Below, one piece after another: positions 45,993-54,915 of a stretch of 64,000 nucleotides of DNA. Positions within the stretch are counted from its first letter, which is position 1; each line of letters starts with the position of its first letter. Below the pieces are notes generated by a model. The model saw only the letters and a list, made by a program, of their open reading frames with translations, made no database searches and had not been told where the DNA came from. The stretch comes from Phaeacidiphilus oryzae TH49 (GTDB taxonomy: Bacteria > Actinomycetota > Actinomycetes > Streptomycetales > Streptomycetaceae): the NCBI RefSeq assembly GCF_000744815.1, contig NZ_JQMQ01000005.1, forward strand, positions 1,248,055-1,312,054, in the 5' to 3' direction. Position numbers and translations under genes: made by a program.

Positions 45993-48497
45993 TTGTCCGC
46001 AAGTTCGCGTTCGCGCAGGCTCCGCCTCGCGACGGCCGCCGGCGCGGCGGTCGCGCTGTGCGCCGGGGCCGGGCTCCCGTCCGCCGCCGCCTCTCCGCCG
46101 ACCGGCGCCTCCCCGGCCGCGTCCACCGCGTCTGCGTCCACCGCGTCCACCGCGTCCTGCCCGTGGGTCGGCCAGTCGGCGTCCCCCGGCACCCGCGCCG
46201 GCGAGGTCCTCGCCCGGATGACCCTGGACGAGAAGATCCAGATGGTGCACGGAATCGGCATGTCGACATACGTCGGCATCGTCCCGGCGATCAGCCGGCT
46301 CTGCGTCCCCGCGCTCACCCTGGAGGACGGCCCCGCCGGGGTCGCCGACGGGATGACCGGGGTCACCCAGCTCCCGGCCCCCGTCTCCCTCGCGTCCACC
46401 TGGGACACCGGACTGGCCGGCCGGTACGGCGCGGTGGTCGGCGCCGAGGAGCGCGGCAAGGGCGCCGACGTCGACCTCGGTCCGACCATCAACATCGTCC
46501 GCGACCCGCGCTGGGGCCGGGCCTTCGAGACCTACAGCGAGGACCCCTACCTCACCGCGCAGCTGGGCGACGCCGACATCGAGGGGGTGCAGAGCCAGGG
46601 CGTGCTGGCCGTGGCCAAGCACTTCGCGGTCTACAACCAGGAGGCGAACCGCAACAGCCCGGCCGACGACGCCGTCGTCGACCAGCGCACCCTCCACGAG
46701 ATCTACCTGCCGCAGTTCGAGAGCGCCGTCAAGCAGGCCGGCGCCGCCTCGGTGATGTGCTCCTACAGCTACATCAACGGCTCCGACGCCTGCTCCGACG
46801 ACCAGACGCTCCGTCAGATCCTCAAGGACGACTGGAAGTTCACCGGTCCGGTGATGTCCGACTGGTGGGGCACCCACTCCACCGCCGACTCCGCGAACGT
46901 CGGCCTCGACCTGGAGATGCCGGGCGGCGCCACCGACCCGTACTTCGACGCCGCGCTCAAGGCCGCGGTGGCGGCCGGGCAGGTGCCGCTCTCCCGGGTG
47001 AACGACATGGTGACCCGGGTGCTCACCGAGGAGTTCCGCTTCGGCCTCTTCGACCGGCCCGCCACCGGCTCGCCCTCCGCGACGGTGACCAGCGCCCAGC
47101 ACACGGCGGTCGCCCGCGGCGTCGCCGAGGACGGCACGGTGCTGCTGAAGGACTCCGCCGGGCTGCTGCCGCTGAGCGGCGCCCACGCCCGCTCGATCGC
47201 CGTGATCGGCGACGACGCCGGGCCGGACGCGGTCAGCGGCGGAGGCGGCAGCGCGCATGTGACCGCCCCGCGGCTGACCACCCCGTACCAGGGGATCAGT
47301 TCCCGGGCGGGCTCCTCGGCCGACGTCCGGTACGCCCAGGGCATCGCCCCGCTCAGCGAGTTCACCCCCGTTCCGGCCCAGGACCTGAGCGTGCCGTACC
47401 TGCCGGGGGCGCGCTACTCGGCCACCCTGACCGTGCCGACGACCGGCGACTACGTCCTGTCCGCCGCCAACTCGGCCAGCACCTACACCCCGACCACCCT
47501 CTCCGTCGAGGGCAGGCCGCTCTTCACCATCGGCGCCACCCCCGGCGACCACGCCGCCTCCGAGCTGGTGCACCTGACCGCGGGTCAGCACTACCCGCTG
47601 GCCATCGACGGCCCCAGCACCTCCCTCACCTGGTCGGACGCGGCCACCACCGCGCGGACCATCGGCGCGGCGGCGGCCGAGGCGAAGCGGTCCGCGGTGG
47701 CGGTGGTCTTCGCCGGCACGCCGGAGTCCGAGGCCATGGACCGCCCGACGCTGGGCCTCGGCGGCGGACAGGACGCGCTGATCTCGGCGGTGGCCAAGGC
47801 CAACCCGAACACCGTGGTCGTCCTCAACACCGGCTCCGCCGTCGCCATGCCGTGGCTGAAGCAGGTCCGCGGGGTCTTCGAGGCCTGGTACCCGGGGCAG
47901 GAGGACGGCTCGGCGATCGCCGCCCTCCTCTTCGGCGACGCCGACCCGTCCGGCAAGCTCCCGGTCACCTTCCCGGCGAGCCTCTCCGACGTGCCGGCGT
48001 CGACCGCCGCGCAGTGGCCGGGCACGGACGGGCAGGTGCGGTACTCCGAGGGCCTGGGCGTGGGCTACCGGTGGTACAGCGGGCAGCACATCGCCCCGCT
48101 CTTCGCCTTCGGCTACGGCCTCTCCTACACCCACTTCCGCCTCAGCGACCTCCGGGTGGCCTCCACCGGAGGGAGGCGGGGGGCGGTGACCCTGCGAGCC
48201 GACATCACCGACACCGGTCCGCGCGCCGGATCCGACGTCGTCCAGGCCTACGTGGGCGATCCGGGCTCCACGGGCGAGCCGCCGGAGCAGCTGAAGGCCT
48301 TTCAGAAGGTCTCCCTCTCCCCCGGCCAGACCCGCACCGTCACCCTCACCCTGGACCCGCGCGCCTTCGCCACCTGGTCCACGACGGCCAACGCCTGGAC
48401 CGTCGCCCCGGGGACGTACCGGCTGATGCTGGGCGACTCCTCCACCGACCTCCCGCTCCGGGCGGCGCTCACCCGCGCCGGGGGCCTCGTCCCGTGA
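45993..48497 (+). CDS. Secreted glycoside hydrolase family 3 protein (beta-glucosidase-like)
   Basis: An 834-aa enzyme. The TTG at 45993 has AGGAGG 4 bp upstream and gives a signal peptide with a twin arginine (RRLRLATAAG), so Tat export is possible; the in-frame GTG at 45945 lacks such a site. Order: GH3 N-domain with KHFAVYNQE and the nucleophile Asp in VMSDWWG (about residue 290), GH3 C-domain, a PA14-like insertion (about 460-550: GARYSATLTVPTTGDYVLSA) and a fibronectin-III-like end (DVVQAYVGDPG). It releases terminal beta-linked sugars from plant oligosaccharides; exact sugar unknown. Confidence 0.9.
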   Translation: MSASSRSRRLRLATAAGAAVALCAGAGLPSAAASPPTGASPAASTASASTASTASCPWVGQSASPGTRAGEVLARMTLDEKIQMVHGIGMSTYVGIVPAISRLCVPALTLEDGPAGVADGMTGVTQLPAPVSLASTWDTGLAGRYGAVVGAEERGKGADVDLGPTINIVRDPRWGRAFETYSEDPYLTAQLGDADIEGVQSQGVLAVAKHFAVYNQEANRNSPADDAVVDQRTLHEIYLPQFESAVKQAGAASVMCSYSYINGSDACSDDQTLRQILKDDWKFTGPVMSDWWGTHSTADSANVGLDLEMPGGATDPYFDAALKAAVAAGQVPLSRVNDMVTRVLTEEFRFGLFDRPATGSPSATVTSAQHTAVARGVAEDGTVLLKDSAGLLPLSGAHARSIAVIGDDAGPDAVSGGGGSAHVTAPRLTTPYQGISSRAGSSADVRYAQGIAPLSEFTPVPAQDLSVPYLPGARYSATLTVPTTGDYVLSAANSASTYTPTTLSVEGRPLFTIGATPGDHAASELVHLTAGQHYPLAIDGPSTSLTWSDAATTARTIGAAAAEAKRSAVAVVFAGTPESEAMDRPTLGLGGGQDALISAVAKANPNTVVVLNTGSAVAMPWLKQVRGVFEAWYPGQEDGSAIAALLFGDADPSGKLPVTFPASLSDVPASTAAQWPGTDGQVRYSEGLGVGYRWYSGQHIAPLFAFGYGLSYTHFRLSDLRVASTGGRRGAVTLRADITDTGPRAGSDVVQAYVGDPGSTGEPPEQLKAFQKVSLSPGQTRTVTLTLDPRAFATWSTTANAWTVAPGTYRLMLGDSSTDLPLRAALTRAGGLVP

Positions 48498-48602
48498 TCT
48501 TGCCCACCCCTCGCCCCGATCCGGAATGACCGGATGCCCCGCCCCGTTACACCGGCTCGCCACGACAACGGAAAACCGGCGAGCGAAGGCGGCGACACGA
48601 CG

Positions 48603-49247
48603 ATGGGCGAACTCGTCCTGATCCGGCACGGCGAGACCGAATGGAGCCGGAGCGGACAGCACACCGGCTGGACCGACCTCCCGCTCACCGCCCACGGCGA
48701 GCAGCAGGCCCGCGCCCTCCGCCCGCTGCTGGCCGGCCGCCGGATCGCCCGCGTCCTGGCCAGCCCGCTCGGCCGCGCCCAGCGCACGGCCGAGCTGGCC
48801 GGGCTCACCCCCGACCGGGTGAAGTTCGAGACCACGCCCGACCTCCACGAATGGGACTACGGCGGCTACGAGGGCGTCAGCACCGACGAGATCCACCGCA
48901 CCCGGCCCGACTGGTACCTGTGGACCGACGGCGTGGCCCCGGGCCCGCCGGACCACCCGGGCGAGACGGTCGAGGAGGTCGGGGCGCGTGTCGACCGCGT
49001 GCTGGCCTACGTCGGCGACGCCCTCGCCGACGACCGGGGCGGGGACCGGGGAGACGACTGGGGCGACGACCGGGGCGGGGACGTGGTGCTGGTCGCCCAC
49101 TCCCACGTCCTCCGCGTCCTCACCGCCCGCCGCCTCGGCCTCCCGGCCTCCGCCGGCGCCCTCTTCCGCCTGGACACCGCGGCCCTCAGCACCCTCGGCC
49201 TGGAACACGGCCGCCCGGTCGTCACCGGCTGGAACATCCACCCCTGA
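48603..49247 (+). CDS. Histidine phosphatase family protein
   Basis: A 214-aa phosphoglycerate-mutase-like phosphatase. The phospho-accepting LIRHGETEWS is at residues 6-15 and the second catalytic His is in LVAHSHVLRVL. A short RGGDRGDDWGDDRGGD insertion, itself a small repeat, precedes that motif. The ATG at 48603 is chosen because homology starts at GELVLIRHGE. Substrate not predictable (sugar phosphates or nucleotides). Confidence 0.88.
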   Translation: MGELVLIRHGETEWSRSGQHTGWTDLPLTAHGEQQARALRPLLAGRRIARVLASPLGRAQRTAELAGLTPDRVKFETTPDLHEWDYGGYEGVSTDEIHRTRPDWYLWTDGVAPGPPDHPGETVEEVGARVDRVLAYVGDALADDRGGDRGDDWGDDRGGDVVLVAHSHVLRVLTARRLGLPASAGALFRLDTAALSTLGLEHGRPVVTGWNIHP

Positions 49248-49386
49248 CCCCACCCCACCGTCAACCACCCGGTCAGCCCCCGCCCACGCCACCAACCTTC
49301 CGGGTGCTTCCCCCGCCGTCGCCCCTGCTCCGACCCCCTCCCCCAGTACGTTGGGCTCCCCCTTCCCCACCAGAAGGACACCCCAG

Positions 49387-50880
49387 ATGCCCTGGCAGGA
49401 CGGCTACGACATCCTCGGCGACGCGGGCGGCGCCGGCGCCGGCGGCGCGGACCCGCTGGGCGTCCTCGGCTCCCCCGGCCCTCAGATCGGCGACGTCCTC
49501 GCCGCCGCCGGCGCCGTGACGACCATGGCCGAGGCCGTCACCGTGTCGCCGACCTACTCCGGCACGGCCGGAGCGCCCCGCTTCGCCGCGGTGGGACGCC
49601 TGCCGGCCCCCGGCAGCAGATACCCGGCCCTGGGCTTCGACCCCGCCGCCGGGGACCTGTCCGAAGTGGCCCGCCTGGTCTCGGCGTTGGCCGACGCGGG
49701 GCACCGGCTCGGCCATGCGCACGCCCTGGTCCAGCGGATGCAGGCGGACCGGGACTCCTGGCAGGGCGAGGCCGCCGAGGCCTTCCACCGGAAGCTGAGC
49801 GACGTCCTGCCGAAGTACCTGGAGGAGGGGCAGCAGTCGCTGGGCAAGGCGTCCAGCGACCTCCGCGGCTGGCAGGCCCGCCTGGAGGGCTACCAGGCGA
49901 AGGCCCGCGGCTACGAGGCCGACGCCCAGTCCGCGCGAACGGCGTTCGGCCGCGCCTGGGCCGACGCGGTGTCAACAGCCGCCGACCACAAGGGATCCCT
50001 CGCCCTCCAGGACCGGCACTTCGGCAGCGACGCGAAGCTGCGGCAGGCCGAAGCCGGCATCAAGGCCGCGCTGTCCGCCGTCGAGGACGCCACCAAGCGG
50101 GCGTCCTCCGCGTACTCCTCCCTCCAGCAGGTGATCTCCGAGGCCAAGTCCCTCGCCGACGCCTACTCCGAGGACGCCTCCGCCGTGGCCAGAACCCTCC
50201 ACGCGGACGCGAAGGACTCGGCCCCACACCGACCCGGCTTCTGGCAGCAGGCCGGCGACTGGCTCAAGGACCACAGCGGCGACATCCTCTCGGCAGCGGC
50301 GGCGGTGTGCGGAGTAGTCGCACTGTTCTGCCCGATCTTCGCCCTCCCGGCGGTTCTGCTGAGCGCAGGCGCGTTCGAGGAGCACCTTCGACAGGACTTC
50401 CATGAGGAGGGCGCCTTCTCCAAGCCCGGCACCTGGATCGCGCTTGCAGGAGACGCACTCGGCGCCCTGCCCGGGGTCGGGATGGCCGCGAAGGGCATCA
50501 GCCTTGCCCGGGGTTCCTCCGAGATCGCCGGTCTTGCGGCGGACGCCGGAAAAGCCGAGTCGCTTTGGCGCGGAGCGCAGGAGGTGGGGAAGGAGGCCGG
50601 CGGCGAGAACGCGGTCGGCGAAACCCTCCAGCGCGTCGTCAACAAGGTGCACACCGGAGACTGGAATCAGATGAGCGATGCTTCCGAGCTGGCCGCAAGG
50701 CGGTTCCAACTCGGCCTCAATGTCGCCGGCGCTTCGCTGGCCACCGAGGGACTGGTGCCGGAGGTGGGTGACAACGAGCACTTCAAAGCCGCGAACGACT
50801 CCTATGGCACGACGACCGCGGTCCCTGCGGCGATCGACTCGTACAAAATGCTCAGGGGCCTCCTGCACCATGCCGGCTAA
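49387..50880 (+). CDS. WXG100-like large protein, putative type VII secretion effector
   Basis: A 497-aa protein. After a variable start (about 90 residues) comes a helical WXG-type module (about 95-275) with the hallmark DSWQGEAAEAFHRKL and long coiled-coil stretches. A hydrophobic region follows (about 300-330: AAAAVCGVVALFCPIFALPAVLL), then a helical C-terminus without a nuclease or other toxin motif that I can recognise. It resembles T7SS substrates of actinobacteria. Its last 11 bp overlap the next ORF. No ESX core genes are in the window. Confidence 0.72.
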   Translation: MPWQDGYDILGDAGGAGAGGADPLGVLGSPGPQIGDVLAAAGAVTTMAEAVTVSPTYSGTAGAPRFAAVGRLPAPGSRYPALGFDPAAGDLSEVARLVSALADAGHRLGHAHALVQRMQADRDSWQGEAAEAFHRKLSDVLPKYLEEGQQSLGKASSDLRGWQARLEGYQAKARGYEADAQSARTAFGRAWADAVSTAADHKGSLALQDRHFGSDAKLRQAEAGIKAALSAVEDATKRASSAYSSLQQVISEAKSLADAYSEDASAVARTLHADAKDSAPHRPGFWQQAGDWLKDHSGDILSAAAAVCGVVALFCPIFALPAVLLSAGAFEEHLRQDFHEEGAFSKPGTWIALAGDALGALPGVGMAAKGISLARGSSEIAGLAADAGKAESLWRGAQEVGKEAGGENAVGETLQRVVNKVHTGDWNQMSDASELAARRFQLGLNVAGASLATEGLVPEVGDNEHFKAANDSYGTTTAVPAAIDSYKMLRGLLHHAG

Positions 50881-51160
50881 CCGGCGGAGACCTGACGGCA
50901 GCACGGCGGGCCACTTGACTATCGGAGGTACGGAGATCTTTCGCTTCCTGAAGAAGAACGCGACTCCAGGGGACCACGAGGGCAACGTCCGGAAGGTGTT
51001 CGACCGCGCCCGCGGCAGCGGGACAAAGGTGGGCCTCGACCCTGCGGCCAGCAAGGTCTCGGTCGAGCGGATCGACGAGATCGCCTCCGAGTACGGGTTC
51101 CGGTTCACCGGCTTCAAGACCTTCAAGGGCGGAAACAGTTGGCGGATGTACTCCGAGTAG
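50870..51160 (+). CDS. 96-aa protein overlapping the WXG-like gene
   Basis: Starts with an ATG inside the end of the upstream gene. It is a basic, compact protein: IFRFLKKNATPGDHEGNVRK, then SVERIDEIASEYGFRFTGFKTFKGGNSWRM. I do not recognise the family. Tight overlap with a WXG-type protein would fit a small effector domain or an immunity protein. Third-position GC is lower than in the flanking genes, which may mean transfer. Confidence 0.65.
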   Translation: MPANRRRPDGSTAGHLTIGGTEIFRFLKKNATPGDHEGNVRKVFDRARGSGTKVGLDPAASKVSVERIDEIASEYGFRFTGFKTFKGGNSWRMYSE

Positions 51161-51217
51161 CGAATCTGATGAGAACCGCAGCGCCCGCCGGAAACTCGAA
51201 CACCGATGAGGTTGCCC

Positions 51218-51883
51218 GTGAAGCCGTCGATCGACCTGGGCTACACCATCCCGCAGGGGTTTTTCGGTCTCCCCGCGCTGGACGATCCCGAAGTCCTGGC
51301 CGATGAGCTCCAGCCGAGAATCGCCCAGATCTCCACGGCTGCCGGAGTCGAAGCCCAGAAGCTGCGGGACCTGTACGGCACCGTCTTCGGATCCTTGATT
51401 GCGGCTGGAGCCGTGTACATCGGCTTCGGCTACTTCCGCGCGGACGACGGCAGCGTGTCCACGGCCACCCTCAACGTGTTCGTCAAGGGCAGTCCCGAGA
51501 CGAAGGCGCATATCGCTGCGGCCCAGATCTTGGCGGCCCACTCCGAAGGCGGATCCGCTCACACCCCGGGCATGTCGGCGACCGCGGTCGAACTCCCATG
51601 CGGGCCGGCGGTCTTCGTCATGCGGATGACGCTCCCGCCGAGCGACGTGGGCGAGGCACCGCCTGCGGCATGGCAGGCGCAGGCCGTCATCCCGATGCCC
51701 GGGGCCCAGCGCGTGGTCGTCATCGACCTCAGCACCGCCTCGGTCACGGATGCCGCGTACTACGCAGGCGTTCTGGACGGAATCGCCCGCACCGTCACCT
51801 TCGGCACGCCCACTCCACCTCGGCAGCAGACGAGCGAAGGCTCGTCACCCGTTCTCTCGAACATCACCCGCGTCCTCGGCTGA
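51218..51883 (+). CDS. Uncharacterised 221-aa protein of the WXG module
   Basis: No recognised domain. The middle has a hydrophobic strand pair (GSLIAAGAVYIGFGYF) followed by a GSPETKAHIAAAQILAAHSEGG stretch and VVVIDLSTAS; no signal peptide. The GTG at 51218 has GAGG 6 bp upstream and is preferred; an ATG at 51206 is the alternative. The arrangement as third gene after a WXG-like protein suggests a shared function, for example chaperone or immunity (inference). Confidence 0.6.
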   Translation: MKPSIDLGYTIPQGFFGLPALDDPEVLADELQPRIAQISTAAGVEAQKLRDLYGTVFGSLIAAGAVYIGFGYFRADDGSVSTATLNVFVKGSPETKAHIAAAQILAAHSEGGSAHTPGMSATAVELPCGPAVFVMRMTLPPSDVGEAPPAAWQAQAVIPMPGAQRVVVIDLSTASVTDAAYYAGVLDGIARTVTFGTPTPPRQQTSEGSSPVLSNITRVLG

Positions 51884-51920
51884 TCCGCCCGCTCCTCGGG
51901 AGCTCACCTCGTTGTCACGA

Positions 51921-52616
51921 TCAGCCGATCTCCCCCACCCGCCGGCATAGAACCCAAGTGCCGTCACCCGTCAGGTACTTGTCCACCGTGAGGCCCGCCT
52001 CGGAGAGGAGGGACTCGAATTCGGGGGTGGTGAGGAGTTTGCAGAGGAAGGTCTGGGTCCAGCCGGCGTCCGGGAAGTCGTACTCCGCGTGGACCGAGTG
52101 GACGCCGTCGTCGCCGACCGGGGTGGAGGAGACGATCCGGGCCGTGTAGCCCGCCGGGTCGACCCGCTCGCGCGGGAGGTTGTCGTGCCAGCCCTCGCCC
52201 TCGCGCTGGATCAGCACGCAGCCGCCCTCGGCGACATGCTTCGCGCAGGTACGGAGCAGCCCCCGCCGCACCTCCGGGTCCCCCGCGTGCACCAGGAACG
52301 ACGCCAGCATCACCACGTCGAACCGCTGGTCGAGGTCGAGGCTCTCGATCGGGCTCTGGATCTTGCGCGCGGCGCCGCGTACCCGCGCGAGCATCTCCGC
52401 CGACTCGTCCACCGCCGTGACGGTGAAGCCCCGTTCGAGCAGGGCGTGGGTCACCCGCCCCACCCCGCAACCGAGTTCGAGGATGTGCGCGCCGGCCGGC
52501 ACCGCCCCCGCGATGATGTCCGGCTCGTCCCGTACCGGCAGCCGCGCGTACAGCTCGACGGCGCAGCCGTCCGGGGTGATCGCCCCGGGGCCGGTGCCCT
52601 GGTATCCCGTTCGCAT
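51921..52616 (-). CDS. Class I SAM-dependent methyltransferase
   Basis: A 231-aa methyltransferase: motif I ILELGCGVGRV (about residues 38-48), AVDESAEML, DVVMLASFLVH, and a C-terminal sheet ending GTWVLCRRVGEIG. The ATG at 52616 follows GGGGAT; an ATG at 52628 (four residues longer) is possible. It is divergent from the HTH gene, and the first palindrome of that region lies 43 bp or more upstream. The substrate is unknown. Confidence 0.8.
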   Translation of the reverse strand: MRTGYQGTGPGAITPDGCAVELYARLPVRDEPDIIAGAVPAGAHILELGCGVGRVTHALLERGFTVTAVDESAEMLARVRGAARKIQSPIESLDLDQRFDVVMLASFLVHAGDPEVRRGLLRTCAKHVAEGGCVLIQREGEGWHDNLPRERVDPAGYTARIVSSTPVGDDGVHSVHAEYDFPDAGWTQTFLCKLLTTPEFESLLSEAGLTVDKYLTGDGTWVLCRRVGEIG

Positions 52617-52670
52617 CGTGATCCCCATACCGGTCGAACGGCCCGCGCGGCACTCTGGTTCCGCGCATCT

Positions 52671-52714
52671 GTCAGGCTTCCTTGACACACGCCGCCGTGT
52701 CAGGGAATCCTGAC
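52671..52714. promoter_or_regulatory. Paired palindromic operators over the HTH/Clp_N promoter
   Basis: Site 2, GTCAGGGAATCCTGAC (52699-52714), is a perfect palindrome. Site 1, GTCAGGCTTCCTTGAC (52671-52686), is a near match 28 bp upstream. A consensus -35, TTGACA (52682-52687), overlaps the end of site 1, and site 2 covers the -10/start region just before the ATG at 52718. The architecture fits autorepression. Confidence 0.65.
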
Positions 52715-52717
52715 GGC

Positions 52718-52978
52718 ATGAGTGGTGAAGGCGAAGAGGAAGACGAAGGCGGCGCCGCCGCACTTGCGGGCAAGGTCACCAGCAAGGACCCCGCCGTCGG
52801 GCTCCGGGCGGTCGCCGCACTGCGGAGGCTGCTGGAGGAACTGGAACGGCTGCACGTCGACAACGCCCGCGCGCAGGGCTGGACGTGGCAGAGCATCGCG
52901 ACGGAACTGCGGGTCAGCAGGCAGTCGGTGCACGAGAAGCATGCGAGCAGGCGCAAGGCCATGGGCAAGGAGGACTGA
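52718..52978 (+). CDS. Small HTH DNA-binding protein
   Basis: An 86-aa protein: an acidic N-terminus (MSGEGEEEDEGG), a helix (GLRAVAALRRLLEELERLH), then a helix-turn-helix in GWTWQSIATELRVSRQSVHEKHASRRK. It resembles the sigma-70 region 4-like or AsnC-like small HTH proteins placed before Clp_N proteins in streptomycetes. The ATG lies 4 bp after the palindrome and lacks a Shine-Dalgarno site, so the message may be leaderless. Coupled to the next gene (2 bp gap). Confidence 0.78.
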   Translation: MSGEGEEEDEGGAAALAGKVTSKDPAVGLRAVAALRRLLEELERLHVDNARAQGWTWQSIATELRVSRQSVHEKHASRRKAMGKED

Positions 52979-52980
52979 AG

Positions 52981-53550
52981 GTGTTCGACCGTTTCACGGA
53001 GCTCGCCAAGCGAGCGGTGGTGGCCTCACAGGACGTGGCCATCGCACTGGGCCACGACTTCATCGGCACCGAGCACATCCTCATCGGCCTGGCACAGACC
53101 GCCGGCACCGCGAGCGAGGTACTGCGCGCCCACGGTGTGGAGCTGGAACGGGTGCGCGACGAGACGGTGCGGCTGCTCACCGAGGCGGGCGTCCCCGCCA
53201 CCGGCGGCCAGCCTGCCAAGGAGGCCCTGGCCTCGCTCGGCATCGATGTGGCCGAGATCCAGCGCCGGGCCGACGACGAGTTCGGGCCGGGCCAGTTCCA
53301 GTTCCCCCGCCCCGCCTACACCCCGCACGCCAAGAAGGCGCTGGAGATGACGGTGCACGAGGCCGCCGCGCTGGGGCATCCGATGCGGATCGACACCGAA
53401 GACATGCTGCTCGGCCTGCTGGCGGCGGGTGAGGGTGTCGGCATCCAGGTGCTGGAGGCGCTGGAGGTCGACACCGCCGCCCTGCGGCGCTCGGTCCTCG
53501 ACCGCGCCACCGGGGAGGCCGGGGACACTGGGGGCACCGAGGCCGGATAG
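52981..53550 (+). CDS. Clp N-terminal domain protein (ClpC-N-like, no ATPase)
   Basis: A 189-aa protein built only of the Clp repeat domain: RFTELAKRAVVASQDVAIALGHDFIGTEHILIGL (first repeat, about residues 4-38) and YTPHAKKALEMTVHEAAALGHPMRIDTEDMLLGLL (second, about 117-152). AAA+ modules are absent. Such proteins may bind Clp substrates or adaptors. GTG start with AAGGACTGAAG upstream. Always in tandem with the HTH gene, so the pair is probably a regulator plus its sensor or partner. Confidence 0.82.
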   Translation: MFDRFTELAKRAVVASQDVAIALGHDFIGTEHILIGLAQTAGTASEVLRAHGVELERVRDETVRLLTEAGVPATGGQPAKEALASLGIDVAEIQRRADDEFGPGQFQFPRPAYTPHAKKALEMTVHEAAALGHPMRIDTEDMLLGLLAAGEGVGIQVLEALEVDTAALRRSVLDRATGEAGDTGGTEAG

Positions 53551-53605
53551 CCGGCGACAGCGGGCGTAGGGCGGCTCCGGTCGGCGCCGCCCTACGCCGA
53601 TCCCG

Positions 53606-54355
53606 TCAACTCCGTTGCAGCACCAGGCAGACGAAGCCGAAGCAGTCACGGTAGTCGCGCAGCCACTCCGCCCGGTGCTCGGCGGCGAGCGAGAGCGCCT
53701 GCTCGCGGTCCTCGGCCGGGAATCCCGGCTCCAGCGCCGCGGCGGTCAGCGCGCCGGTCCAGCACCACTCGTACTCGTCGAGCTCCTCGCGGGTGCTGAT
53801 GTGCCCGTAGACCGGGGCCCAGCCCGCCTGGACGGCGAGTCCGACGGTGCCCGCCAGGTCGGGGAACTCGCCGAAGATCTCCTCGGCCTCCGGCGTCGGC
53901 TTGCCCTCCCAGAAACCGTCGCCGACGAGCAGTCGCCCGCCGGGCGCGACGTGTCGGCCGGCCGCCTCGATCGTCCCACGCAGTCCGCCGAAGGCGTGCG
54001 CCGCGCCCACGCAGGCGACCAGGTCGTAACCGCCCTCCCCGGCGGCCTCGTTGGCGTCCCCGGTGCGCAGTTCCAGGCGGTCCTCGACGCCGCGCCGCCG
54101 CGCCGACTCCCGGGCCTCCGCCAGCGCGCCGGCGGAGAGGTCGACGCCGACGGCCCGCAGCCCGGGCCGCCGCTCCAGCGCCCGGACCAGCCATTCGCCG
54201 CGACCGCAGCCGAGGTCGAGCATCCGGCTCCCGGCGTACTCGTCGGTGCCCGCGGGCAGCGCCCGCTCCAGCAGGCGGGCGACCGCCTCGTCGGTCAACG
54301 GGGCCGCCACGGGGTGCCACGCGTGCGCGAGTCTCGATAGTTCGTCTCGTTCCAC
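53606..54355 (-). CDS. Class I SAM-dependent methyltransferase
   Basis: A 249-aa methyltransferase with SRMLDLGCGRGEWLVRAL (motif I, about residues 43-60), VGVDLSAGALAEA, RTGDANEA and DLVACVGAAHAFGG. The GTG at 54355 has GAGGG 8 bp upstream. It is convergent with the Clp_N gene. Substrate unknown; the sequence is not close to the methyltransferase at 51.9 kb. Confidence 0.83.
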   Translation of the reverse strand: MERDELSRLAHAWHPVAAPLTDEAVARLLERALPAGTDEYAGSRMLDLGCGRGEWLVRALERRPGLRAVGVDLSAGALAEARESARRRGVEDRLELRTGDANEAAGEGGYDLVACVGAAHAFGGLRGTIEAAGRHVAPGGRLLVGDGFWEGKPTPEAEEIFGEFPDLAGTVGLAVQAGWAPVYGHISTREELDEYEWCWTGALTAAALEPGFPAEDREQALSLAAEHRAEWLRDYRDCFGFVCLVLQRS

Positions 54356-54421
54356 CCGGGTACCCTCACATCGCGCAGGGCACGGCCGCACCCGGTTTCC
54401 GAAATCCCGCTCGGCCGCTGC

Positions 54422-54796
54422 TCAGACCAGAAGTGCCGGCGCGGCGGCCGAGGCGAGCGGCGCCGCCGACTCGTCCGGTCCCCACTCGAACGCGTTCCCG
54501 GCGACCCAGGCCTCCTGGATCCGGTTGCCGTAGAGGTCCAGCACCAGGTGACCGCCGCCGCTGTGCTGCGCGGAGTGGACCGGGCCGCCACCCGCGGGCT
54601 GCAAGGCGGAGGGAGCGGAGGGAGCGGAGGGAGCGGAGGGAGCGGAGGGAGCAGAGCAAGAAGGCCCGGGCGCCGAGGCCGGCGACGCTGCCGAGGCCGG
54701 CGACGCTGCCGACGCCGCCGACGCCGCGGCCGCCCCGCCGGCCAGCACCGCGGCGGTGAGACCGGATACCGCGATCATCCTGCTCCTGAGCTTCAT
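54422..54796 (-). CDS. Small secreted low-complexity protein
   Basis: A 124-aa protein with a signal peptide (MKLRSRMIAVSGLTAAVLAGG) and alanine/serine/proline repeats (ASAASPASA, then SAP repeated six or more times). A short conserved-looking end follows: GGHLVLDLYGNRIQEAWVAGNAFEWGP. The SAP array comes from a 9-bp DNA tandem repeat. It may be a cell-wall-associated or export-only product. No family is recognised. Confidence 0.6.
   Translation of the reverse strand: MKLRSRMIAVSGLTAAVLAGGAAAASAASAASPASAASPASAPGPSCSAPSAPSAPSAPSAPSALQPAGGGPVHSAQHSGGGHLVLDLYGNRIQEAWVAGNAFEWGPDESAAPLASAAAPALLV
54606..54653 (-). repeat. 9-bp tandem repeat encoding the SAP array
   Basis: Five contiguous gcggaggga units (plus strand) with flanking imperfect copies encode Ser-Ala-Pro. 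The unit keeps the frame, so copy number can vary without breaking the gene. Confidence 0.8.
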
Positions 54797-54915
54797 CTGC
54801 TGACTTTCCTCGCCGTGGTCGCCTGCCGGGATACGTGGATACCGCACCTGACTACCCTGAACCGGCCGGGCAGCCCGCCGCCAGCGACCTCGGTCCCGGC
54901 CCTCGGGGACCTCCG

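Noticed and set aside
45807-49370. 1187-codon minus-strand frame opposite the GH3 and phosphatase genes
   Set aside because: Antisense to genes with catalytic motifs; composition is typical of a shadow frame.
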